From Chlorobiota bacterium (GTDB taxonomy: Bacteria; Bacteroidota; Ignavibacteria; Ignavibacteriales; Ignavibacteriaceae), in the NCBI GenBank assembly GCA_008363265.1, contig RHKR01000168.1, positions 1-5,915 of the forward strand: a stretch of DNA of 5,915 nt, read 5' to 3'. This document shows, piece by piece, positions 1 through 4,822 of the stretch. The notes under the pieces were generated by a model that saw only the letters and a list, made by a program, of their open reading frames with translations, did not search any database and was not told where the DNA came from. Each line of letters begins with the position of its first letter. Position 1 is the first letter of the stretch. A program made the position numbers and the translations under genes.

Positions 1-23
1 TATTATTTCTCAATAAGGCGGAT

Positions 24-60
24 TAATCCTGCTAATCCTTTAATCCTGTAAATCCTGATT
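24..60. repeat. Degenerate AATCCTG micro-array
   Basis: Four copies of the heptamer-like unit AATCCT(G/T) follow each other at 8-10 bp spacing, separated by short T/A/C linkers. A similar array built on ATCCGTG lies at 1797-1828 before the next operon. No reading frame or RNA gene is seen here. I read it as lineage-specific intergenic repeat DNA of unknown function. The pattern is directly visible; the interpretation is inference. Confidence 0.6.
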
Positions 61-85
61 CGGACATTTTTCTTCAGCCGCAATT

Positions 86-128
86 CCCCTCTCCTTGTAG
101 TGCCAAAGGCATCCCTTTGGGAGAGGGG
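86..128. repeat. Hairpin with 9-bp perfect stem and a competing inner hairpin
   Basis: CCCCTCTCC (86-94) pairs perfectly with GGAGAGGGG (120-128). Inside it, CCAAAGG (103-109) pairs with CCTTTGG (114-120) around a 4-nt loop. The two stems share position 120, so they only just compete. No T-run follows on the plus strand, so it does not look like an intrinsic terminator for rightward transcription. It is probably a dispersed palindromic repeat, although it could terminate or process a transcript from a gene left of the window. Confidence 0.5.
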
Positions 129-148
129 CAAGGGGTGAGGTAAGGCGA

Positions 149-175
149 GAGGGGATCAAGGGGAGAGTGGTTCGA
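149..175. repeat. 27-bp direct repeat, upstream copy (pairs with 1535-1561)
   Basis: A 27-bp purine-rich sequence starting GAGGGGATCAAGGGG and ending GTGGTTCGA occurs here and, without a mismatch, at 1535-1561 just after the ATPase gene. The identity stops sharply on both sides. Exact repeats of this length bracketing one gene point to a shared intergenic repeat family or to a duplication or insertion junction. Confidence 0.8.
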
Positions 176-180
176 TGCAA

Positions 181-284
181 GCCTACGGCACCCCTCGCGG
201 GGCGCGAATTATTATTTCATTCGCATTCTACCCATACGAGGCACCTATCGGTGCCCGGGCCTGCCCCTGCAGGGCTCTTCTACC
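181..284. repeat. Cluster of GC-rich small palindromes, upstream mosaic copy
   Basis: Successive inverted repeats are visible: GCC-TAC-GGC (181-189), CCCC-TCGC-GGGG (191-202), GCACC-TATC-GGTGC (241-254) and GCCCCTGCAGGGC (263-275). Between them lies TCATTCGCATTCTACC (217-232), and a second TTCTACC is at 278-284. The box ATTCTACC and the GCCCCTGCAGGGC palindrome recur in the same order downstream of the ATPase (1598-1634). No reading frame of interest crosses the cluster. Most likely it is a mosaic of dispersed palindromic repeats. Confidence 0.6.
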
Positions 285-287
285 CCT

Positions 288-351
288 GATCACATTTTTA
301 CATATAAATTTGCGATTACGATCACATTTTTACATATAAATTTGCGATTAT
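288..351. repeat. Two 32-bp tandem repeats, each an imperfect dyad (candidate operators)
   Basis: The 32-bp unit at 288-319 is repeated at 320-351 with only the last base changed (C to T). A third, degenerate copy starts at 352 with GATCACA. Inside each unit, the 28 bp from ATCACA to GCGAT (289-316 and 321-348) read as an imperfect palindrome: 20 of 28 positions match the reverse complement, with half-sites close to ATCRCA-N2-TTTAYAT. Each unit also contains TAAATTTG, which fits the Bacteroidota -7 pattern TAnnTTTG. A tandem dyad array directly before a gene and over its likely -35 region is typical of binding sites for a dimeric regulator. Which protein binds is unknown. Confidence 0.75.
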
Positions 352-370
352 GATCACAAAATTATATATT
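342..370 (+). promoter_or_regulatory. Candidate promoter of the ATPase gene
   Basis: TTGCGA (342-347) and TATATT (365-370) are separated by exactly 17 bp and match the sigma-70 consensus at 4/6 and 5/6 positions. Transcription would start near 377, about 17 nt before the ATG at 394. The -35 box falls in the right half of the second 32-bp dyad (321-348), so a protein bound there would compete with RNA polymerase. This suggests repression, possibly autoregulation. The TTTG at 341-344 would also fit the -33 element used in Bacteroidota. Confidence 0.45.
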
Positions 371-391
371 GACCTGTAAAAAATGAGTGAT
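353..391. promoter_or_regulatory. Degenerate third operator-like site up to the ATPase start
   Basis: ATCACAAAATTATAT (353-367) resembles the reverse-complement half-site of the 32-bp dyads. TGTAAAAAATGAGTGAT (375-391) resembles the other half with about three inserted bases. If real, this third site would sit over the -10 box and the presumed transcription start. The similarity is judged by eye and is weaker than for the two tandem copies. Confidence 0.35.
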
Positions 392-393
392 TT

Positions 394-1536
394 ATGATAT
401 ACCGGACAATTTTAAGCGACATACAGAAGCGAATGTTTTCTGGCAAGGCCATACTGATCTATGGAGCCAGACAGACCGGGAAGAGCACGCTCGTCGAGAT
501 GCTTTTGAAGGATCGCACGGAAAAGGTATTGAGGATAAACGGTGACGATATCGAAGACAAGGCACTGTTGGGTCGGGCATCAAAATCGCTATTAAAAGCG
601 CTTGTGGCAGGTTATGATATCCTGTTCATTGATGAGGCGCAGAAAATAGATGACATCGGAAACATCATCAAGATTTTTACCGACCAGATAAAAGAAGTGC
701 AGGTGATCGCTACCGGTTCCTCATCTTTTGAACTTTTGGGTAAGACTTCTGAAAGTCTTACGGGTAGAAAATACGAATACATTCTCTATCCCTGTATGTT
801 TTCCGAGCTCGTTGAACATTTCGACCCGATATCGGAAATATCGTCACTTGAAAACCGGTTAATTTATGGATCGTATCCTGAAGTGGTGGTTGACCAGGCA
901 AGATCACTGGAGACTCTTAAATCGATAGCCGGGAGTTATCTGTTTAAGGATATTTTGATGATCGACAGGATAAGAAACACGGGGCTGATCGAAACCTTGC
1001 TGAAGGCTTTGGCACTTCAGGTTGGGAGTGAAGTGTCCATCAACGAGCTTTCACGGCTAACCGGGGCTGACAGGGGGACAATTGAGAAGTACATCCGGAT
1101 ACTGGAAGATGCATTCATCATTTTCAGACTCTCAGGATTCAACCGGAATGTTAGAACGGAATTGAGAAAGAGCAAGAAATTCTATTTCTGGGATAATGGT
1201 ATAAGAAACGCGTTGATCGGAAATTTCAATCCGATCGATTCAAGGAATGACACAGGTGCATTATGGGAAAATTACCTGGTCTCCGAAAGATTGAAGTTGC
1301 TCCGGACGAGGGAAGAGATAGTCTTTACATATTTCTGGCGGACCACACTTCAACAGGAAATTGATCTAATAGAGGAACGGCAAGGTGCATTTTCTGCCTT
1401 CGAGATGAAATATAATCCGAAACAAAAGGCGATAATTCCGCAAACATTTCTCGATAATTATAAGATCGCCGAAACCGCGATCGTGAATAGAGAAAATTAT
1501 TTTGAATTCCTCCACCCGGAGCGGTTTCAGAAATGA
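394..1536 (+). CDS. AAA-type ATPase with C-terminal DUF4143 domain
   Basis: This 380-residue protein belongs to the widespread bacterial/archaeal family with an N-terminal P-loop ATPase (AAA_14 type) and a C-terminal DUF4143 domain. The length is normal for the family. Walker A is GARQTGKST (24-32), Walker B is ILFIDEAQ (76-83), and a sensor-1-like VIATGSSS lies at 104-111. Residues about 200-245 resemble a winged helix-turn-helix. The C-terminal part has the family motif FYFWDNGIRNALIG (263-276) and PD-(D/E)xK-like residues: E322-x-D324, then E337-x-K339. No membrane segment is seen. The cellular role of the family is not established; nuclease or regulatory activity is inferred from the fold. 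ATG 394 has no strong Shine-Dalgarno sequence. The gene stands alone, looks more A+T-rich than the downstream operon, and is bracketed by direct repeats, so recent acquisition is plausible. Confidence 0.93.
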   Translation: MIYRTILSDIQKRMFSGKAILIYGARQTGKSTLVEMLLKDRTEKVLRINGDDIEDKALLGRASKSLLKALVAGYDILFIDEAQKIDDIGNIIKIFTDQIKEVQVIATGSSSFELLGKTSESLTGRKYEYILYPCMFSELVEHFDPISEISSLENRLIYGSYPEVVVDQARSLETLKSIAGSYLFKDILMIDRIRNTGLIETLLKALALQVGSEVSINELSRLTGADRGTIEKYIRILEDAFIIFRLSGFNRNVRTELRKSKKFYFWDNGIRNALIGNFNPIDSRNDTGALWENYLVSERLKLLRTREEIVFTYFWRTTLQQEIDLIEERQGAFSAFEMKYNPKQKAIIPQTFLDNYKIAETAIVNRENYFEFLHPERFQK

Positions 1537-1561
1537 GGGGATCAAGGGGAGAGTGGTTCGA
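1535..1561. repeat. 27-bp direct repeat, downstream copy (pairs with 149-175)
   Basis: This is an exact copy of 149-175. It begins at the second base of the ATPase stop codon (TGA, 1534-1536), so the end of the gene coincides with the start of the repeat. The final residues of the ATPase (HPERFQK) may therefore be specific to this junction. The core family domain is complete before it. Confidence 0.8.
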
Positions 1562-1572
1562 GAGGGGTGGCA

Positions 1573-1583
1573 CTCCTACGGAG
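1573..1583. repeat. Small hairpin CTCC-TAC-GGAG
   Basis: This is a 4-bp stem with a TAC triloop. The same triloop occurs in GCC-TAC-GGC (181-189) and in the stem at 1640-1654. Its place after the 27-bp direct repeat matches that of the 181-189 hairpin in the upstream mosaic. It is too weak to call a terminator. Confidence 0.4.
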
Positions 1584-1600
1584 AGCATTAAAATATATCA

Positions 1601-1684
1601 TCCGCATTCTACCGACATATCGCCCCTGCAGGGCGAGGGTCCCGCTACGCGGGATCGCAAGCAGGGATGTTCGTAGAATCCGAT
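1601..1684. repeat. 84-bp element with terminal inverted repeats and two internal hairpins
   Basis: Positions 1601-1618 match the reverse complement of 1667-1684 at 13 of 18 bases, with the core ATTCTAC (1606-1612) exactly inverted as GTAGAAT (1673-1679). Inside lie a palindrome around CCCTGCAGGG (1621-1635) and a TCCCGC-TAC-GCGGGA hairpin (1640-1654). The whole could fold into a branched structure: a closing stem and two arms. It codes for nothing recognisable. It may be a non-autonomous palindromic repeat (REP- or MITE-like) or, less likely, a structured RNA. Confidence 0.5.
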
Positions 1685-1796
1685 TCGGGCATGCGCCACA
1701 AAGAATATGAATGTTTGTGCAATAATCCGGGTCTATCTGTTGCATCCGTGTGTACTTGCCCCTTCGGGGTCTGCGTCCTCTTAAATCAAATCGGCG
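1685..1796. other. Intergenic stretch without a supported gene
   Basis: Apart from a short CCCC-TTC-GGGG hairpin (1759-1769) and one isolated ATCCGTG (1744-1750), no feature is visible here. The hairpin is not followed by a T-run, so it is not a convincing terminator. No tRNA-like fold was noticed. The minus-strand frame crossing this region is discussed under rejected items. Confidence 0.5.
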
Positions 1797-1828
1797 TAAT
1801 CCGTGTTAAATCCGTGCAATCCGTGTAA
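1797..1828. repeat. ATCCGTG micro-array
   Basis: ATCCGTG occurs at 1799-1805, 1810-1816 and 1819-1825, each set in A/T-rich linkers, with period 9-11 bp. It parallels the AATCCTG array at 24-60. Function is unknown; it is probably lineage-specific intergenic repeat DNA. Confidence 0.6.
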
Positions 1829-1849
1829 CTTTCGAAGTATTTCCAATTA

Positions 1850-1879
1850 ACCACTAACCTCTCACCACTAACCACTAAA
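1850..1879. repeat. ACCACTAACC short repeats
   Basis: ACCACTAACC occurs exactly at 1850-1859 and 1864-1873, and ACCACTAAA at 1871-1879. It forms a low-complexity C/A-rich tract just ahead of the presumed promoter of the downstream operon. No function can be read from it. Confidence 0.6.
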
Positions 1880-1901
1880 AAAACCGTTCATCCAACAAGT
1901 T

Positions 1902-1932
1902 TTTGAGATGACCTTGCTTTTTGGTAATTTTA
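1902..1932 (+). promoter_or_regulatory. Candidate promoter of the partner-switching operon
   Basis: TTTG (1902-1905) is followed after 19 bp by TAATTTTA (1925-1932). That is the spacing known for Bacteroidota housekeeping promoters, and it matches the -7 pattern TAnnTTTG except at the last base. Read as sigma-70, TTGAGA (1903-1908) fits the -35 box at 5/6 but the -10 box is weak. Transcription would start around 1939-1942, leaving a leader of about 25-30 nt before the TTG start. Confidence 0.4.
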
Positions 1933-1954
1933 TCGTTCAATACCGAAAAATTAC
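1924..1954. promoter_or_regulatory. 8-bp inverted repeat over the presumed -10 region
   Basis: GTAATTTT (1924-1931) is exactly inverted as AAAATTAC (1947-1954) with a 15-nt spacer. It overlaps the presumed -10/-7 element and the start of transcription, 13 nt before the first codon. The 23-bp centre-to-centre distance, about two helical turns, would suit an operator for a dimer. An A/T-rich repeat of this length can also arise by chance. Confidence 0.3.
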
Positions 1955-1967
1955 ATAAGAGCTTTAA

Positions 1968-4028
1968 TTGAATTATTCGCCATTTCTGAAAAACCGGATA
2001 TTGTTGCTCGGGGTCGCCGGGTTCATAGCACTTGGATTGGTCCGGGTGTTTGTGATGTCGGGGAGCAGTCTTCCGGCAATACTGATGCTCGAAGTGGCGT
2101 CGGTTCTGGTCCTGTTCCTGCTGGTATCGGAGTCGATAAAGATCACCTCGTCGTTCAAGATGCAGCCTACATGGTTTGTCACGGCACTGCTGGTGATGAC
2201 CTTCGCGGCGATATTCTTCAAGCTCCTCTTCAACTCGGTCGAGGGGATATTCCCCGTTAAGGATTTCCGGTACGATCAGGTTCCCGGGATTGCGAACATA
2301 CTCCCCGTATTCATATTCAATACTGCCACGACGGTAATATCAATTGCAACACTGGTGTTCTTCCGCCACCTCTTCTTCCTGAAGCAGAGCAAGAACCTGA
2401 ACATCTACTTCAACGCGATGCTGATCTTCATCGCGCTTACATCTCTCGCGTCATTCACTGGTCTGAAACAGTACGGCGACCTCGAGTTCATCCCGATCAC
2501 ATTCACCGTGGTTACGATAATCCTGATCTTTATGAACAGTCTGAAGGTGAGCTGGATAGCATTCCTCACGAAGAAGCAGAAGAGGCAACTCCTTCTTTTT
2601 TCGGTGCTTATTATCGCGCTGATGATAACCTACCTAACGATGATAAATGAGGGGACAACATACCACGGAATTCTGGCCAACTACACACAGGCTTTCTACC
2701 GCTTCCATAATCTAATGACCATTTATGGAATAATTTACTTTAGCGTCCTCTTTTTTACTACTTTGTTCCACCTTCCTACAGCGGAAGCGTTTGACAGGCG
2801 GACAAAGGAGATATCGTCGCTCCAGTATTTCAGTAAGCTGATAAACCAGGTATTCGACGCGAAAGAGCTCTCCGACACCATTTCCGACCTCGCAATTGAT
2901 GTGTCGGGAGCGAATGCCTCATGGCTCCTCTACTTTGGTGAGAGGAACAGAACGGAGGGGATAAAGGGGACGGGGTTCGTTACAGCGGAGAAGATAACGG
3001 CTTTTCTTCAGAAAAAGAGTGACCTCACCACGGTGAAGAAGATGGTGATGTCGGATCTGAAAGAGTTTTACCGGAACGAGATGACCGATGAGCAATACTC
3101 GGTGGTTTATGTGGTTCCGATGGTCTCATACTCGCGGACCCACGGCATGCTGGTGCTCCTGAAGAAAGACCCCGTTGAGTACGACGATGAGGAGAAAAAC
3201 ATTATTGCAACTTTTGCCGATTACGCCGCCGTGGCGATCGAGAACTCGTACCTGCTGAAAGAGTCGATCGAGAAGGAAAGACTCGAAAAAGAGCTCGACG
3301 TGGCGCGGGAAATGCAGAAGAAAATACTCCCCGAGAGGCTCCCCGAGCTTCCGGGTTATGAAGTGGCGGCGGTTTTCATCCCCGCGTTTGAGGTGGGGGG
3401 CGACTATTACGACTTCTTTACACTTCCTAACGGAATGACGGGTTTCGTGATAGCCGACGTTTCGGGGAAGGGAATTTCAGCCGCTTTTGTGATGGCGGAG
3501 CTTAAAGGGATCCTGGAGTCGTTTTCCACAGTAAAATATACACCGAAAGAGATACTTGTGGAAGCAAACTCGGTACTTCAGAAGGTGCTCGACAGAAGGG
3601 TTTTCATCACCGCGGTTTTCGGGATAATGGATCCCGCCACGGGTGAAGTTACCATCGCGAGAGCGGGACACTGTCCGGTTCTGCATGAGTCAGGGGGGCA
3701 AATAATTGAACGGGTGCCGCAGGGATTCGGCCTCGGGATGAACTTCACCGGCCTGTTCGGTGAAAAACTTGTTGAAGAGAAGTTCGTTCTCGCTGAAGGG
3801 GAGAGGCTGGTTCTCTTCACCGACGGTGTGAACGAGATGAAGAATGAAATATTGAAAGACTACGGAACAGAGAGGTTAAAGTCGCTTGTTCTAAGTAATG
3901 ACGGCCGCGACAGCAGCGAGCTCGCCGGGCTTATAGTCCAGGACCTCACTGAATTTGCCGGATCAAAACCTCAACACGACGATATAACTCTAATGATCCT
4001 TAAAAGAATTACAAAGGAGACAATATAA
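1968..4028 (+). CDS. Membrane-anchored RsbU-like serine phosphatase (8 TM segments, GAF, PP2C/SpoIIE)
   Basis: This 686-residue protein should remove phosphate from the STAS protein encoded next door. About eight hydrophobic segments fill residues 10-268 (roughly 10-28, 36-55, 69-90, 109-135, 148-165, 175-190, 206-225, 248-268). A GAF-like sensor follows at about 283-426, then a charged helical linker at 427-455 (KERLEKELDVAREMQKKILP), then a SpoIIE/RsbU-type PP2C domain to the end. Metal-binding motifs are present: GGDYYD (477-482), ADVSGKG (496-502), AGHCP (566-570), FTDGVNE (617-623) and HDDIT (670-674), so it looks active. The TTG start directly follows an in-frame TAA. The next ATG (residue 30) would delete the first membrane segment, so TTG is preferred; AAGAG seven bases upstream is a weak ribosome site. 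The stop overlaps the next start by one base. The ligand sensed is unknown. Confidence 0.93.
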   Translation: MNYSPFLKNRILLLGVAGFIALGLVRVFVMSGSSLPAILMLEVASVLVLFLLVSESIKITSSFKMQPTWFVTALLVMTFAAIFFKLLFNSVEGIFPVKDFRYDQVPGIANILPVFIFNTATTVISIATLVFFRHLFFLKQSKNLNIYFNAMLIFIALTSLASFTGLKQYGDLEFIPITFTVVTIILIFMNSLKVSWIAFLTKKQKRQLLLFSVLIIALMITYLTMINEGTTYHGILANYTQAFYRFHNLMTIYGIIYFSVLFFTTLFHLPTAEAFDRRTKEISSLQYFSKLINQVFDAKELSDTISDLAIDVSGANASWLLYFGERNRTEGIKGTGFVTAEKITAFLQKKSDLTTVKKMVMSDLKEFYRNEMTDEQYSVVYVVPMVSYSRTHGMLVLLKKDPVEYDDEEKNIIATFADYAAVAIENSYLLKESIEKERLEKELDVAREMQKKILPERLPELPGYEVAAVFIPAFEVGGDYYDFFTLPNGMTGFVIADVSGKGISAAFVMAELKGILESFSTVKYTPKEILVEANSVLQKVLDRRVFITAVFGIMDPATGEVTIARAGHCPVLHESGGQIIERVPQGFGLGMNFTGLFGEKLVEEKFVLAEGERLVLFTDGVNEMKNEILKDYGTERLKSLVLSNDGRDSSELAGLIVQDLTEFAGSKPQHDDITLMILKRITKETI
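4013..4019 (+). promoter_or_regulatory. Strong Shine-Dalgarno of the STAS gene
   Basis: AAAGGAG lies 8 nt before ATG 4028, inside the 3' end of the phosphatase gene. It is the best ribosome binding site in the window. It fixes the STAS start and would allow high synthesis of the anti-anti-sigma factor relative to the weakly initiated phosphatase. Confidence 0.7.
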
Positions 4029-4384
4029 TGGCAGAGTTCAAAGCCAGTTTAAGGCAAAAGGAAGAGTTCAGCATTATTGAACTCAGTGGCTACCTCGACG
4101 CCCATACCGCGCCCGAACTGGAATCGGCTTTTACAGGCCTTATTGAGAGCAACAATTACAAAGTGGTGGTCAACTTTAAAGACCTCGACTACATCTCCAG
4201 CGCCGGGCTCGGTGTGTTTATGGCATACATCGAAACGATGCGGGAGAACCAGGGTGACATCAAACTGGTGGAGATGAAGCCTCCTGTCTACTCTATTTTC
4301 GATCTCCTCGGCTTTCCTCTCCTGTACGATATCATGCCGGGTGAAGAAGAAGCAATGAACAAATTTAAACGACAAGGTGCCTGA
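4028..4384 (+). CDS. STAS-domain anti-anti-sigma factor (RsbV/SpoIIAA-like)
   Basis: This 118-residue protein is a single STAS domain, the usual size for RsbV/SpoIIAA proteins. The motif DLDYISSAGLGVF (52-64) is the phosphorylation loop. By alignment with Bacillus SpoIIAA (MDSSGLG), Ser58 is the phosphoacceptor, and Ser57 replaces the usual Asp. GYLDAHTAPEL (21-31) and the C-terminal segment VYSIFDLLGF are also family-typical. In the partner-switch model, the unphosphorylated form binds the kinase encoded next and frees its target; the phosphorylated form does not bind. The ATG overlaps the TAA of the upstream phosphatase gene (TAATG), with AAAGGAG 8 nt upstream. The gene overlaps the kinase gene by 8 nt if that starts at GTG 4377. 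The target pathway cannot be read from the window. Confidence 0.93.
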   Translation: MAEFKASLRQKEEFSIIELSGYLDAHTAPELESAFTGLIESNNYKVVVNFKDLDYISSAGLGVFMAYIETMRENQGDIKLVEMKPPVYSIFDLLGFPLLYDIMPGEEEAMNKFKRQGA

Positions 4385-4820
4385 CACAGTGAACAACTTA
4401 TATGCCGGCAACCATGAGCTGAGAGTAAAAAGCAGCACAGAAAACCTCGCCCTGATACGGGAGTTTGTGAGCAGTGAAGCGCGCAACTCCGGCATCAGCA
4501 AAGAGGTTGTGGATAAGCTGATACTCGCGGTGGATGAAGCTTCTTCAAACATCATCAGGCATGCGTACAAGAACAGTCCGGAAGGAGAGATCATCGTAAC
4601 CTTCATTCTCGAAGGCGATGAGTGCACCATTGTTCTGACCGACTACGGCACCGGGTTCAACCCGGCGCAGGTGAAGTCGCCGGATATGGTATCCTATCTC
4701 AAGGAGAAAAAACGGGGCGGGCTGGGTATACACCTTATGAAGATCCTTATGGATGAGGTTGATTATCTCTCGGTATCGGGAGAATACAACAAACTTGTAC
4801 TAAAGAAGAAGATCGCCTGA
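4377..4820 (+). CDS. RsbW/SpoIIAB-like serine kinase and anti-sigma factor (HATPase_c)
   Basis: The protein has about 147 residues, the normal size for the RsbW/SpoIIAB family of GHKL ATPases. The N box is DEASSNIIRHAY (53-64: Glu54, Asn58, His62), the G1 box is DYGTGFNP (89-96), and the G2-like glycine-rich loop is RGGLGIHLM (113-121), so ATP binding looks intact. By family knowledge it phosphorylates the adjacent STAS protein and, when that partner is phosphorylated, sequesters a sigma factor or other target. Start choice is uncertain. GTG 4377 overlaps the STAS stop by 8 nt and has no clear ribosome site. GTG 4389 (four codons later, MNNLYAG) has AAGG 11 nt upstream. Both leave the domain complete. 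The next gene begins 2 nt after the stop, implying one transcript. Confidence 0.93.
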   Translation: MPDTVNNLYAGNHELRVKSSTENLALIREFVSSEARNSGISKEVVDKLILAVDEASSNIIRHAYKNSPEGEIIVTFILEGDECTIVLTDYGTGFNPAQVKSPDMVSYLKEKKRGGLGIHLMKILMDEVDYLSVSGEYNKLVLKKKIA

Positions 4821-4822
4821 AG

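Noticed and set aside
288..351. CRISPR array
   Set aside because: The 32-bp copies are directly adjacent with no spacers, there are only two full copies, and no cas gene is nearby.
394..1536. Classical insertion sequence with the ATPase as transposase
   Set aside because: The protein is a DUF4143 ATPase, not a recognised transposase. The flanking copies are direct rather than terminal inverted repeats, so only a general repeat-bracketed unit is supported.
1640..1654. Intrinsic terminator after the ATPase
   Set aside because: The hairpin is strong but is followed by ATCGCAAG rather than a T-run, and it lies about 100 nt after the stop. No clear rho-independent terminator was found in 1537-1967.
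1542..1745. Minus-strand frame of 67 codons in the intergenic region
   Set aside because: It runs through the direct repeat, the palindromic element and the hairpins, so its sequence is dictated by repeats. It matches no family I recognise. Frames of this kind are often annotated as spurious hypothetical proteins.
4077..4277. Plus-strand 66-codon frame inside the STAS gene
   Set aside because: It is an out-of-frame shadow within a conserved STAS domain, without its own convincing ribosome site.
4049..4630. Minus-strand frame of 193 codons opposite the STAS and kinase genes
   Set aside because: It lies wholly antisense to two genes with clear domains and intact motifs. It shows no recognisable domain and is explained by codon bias of the opposite strand.
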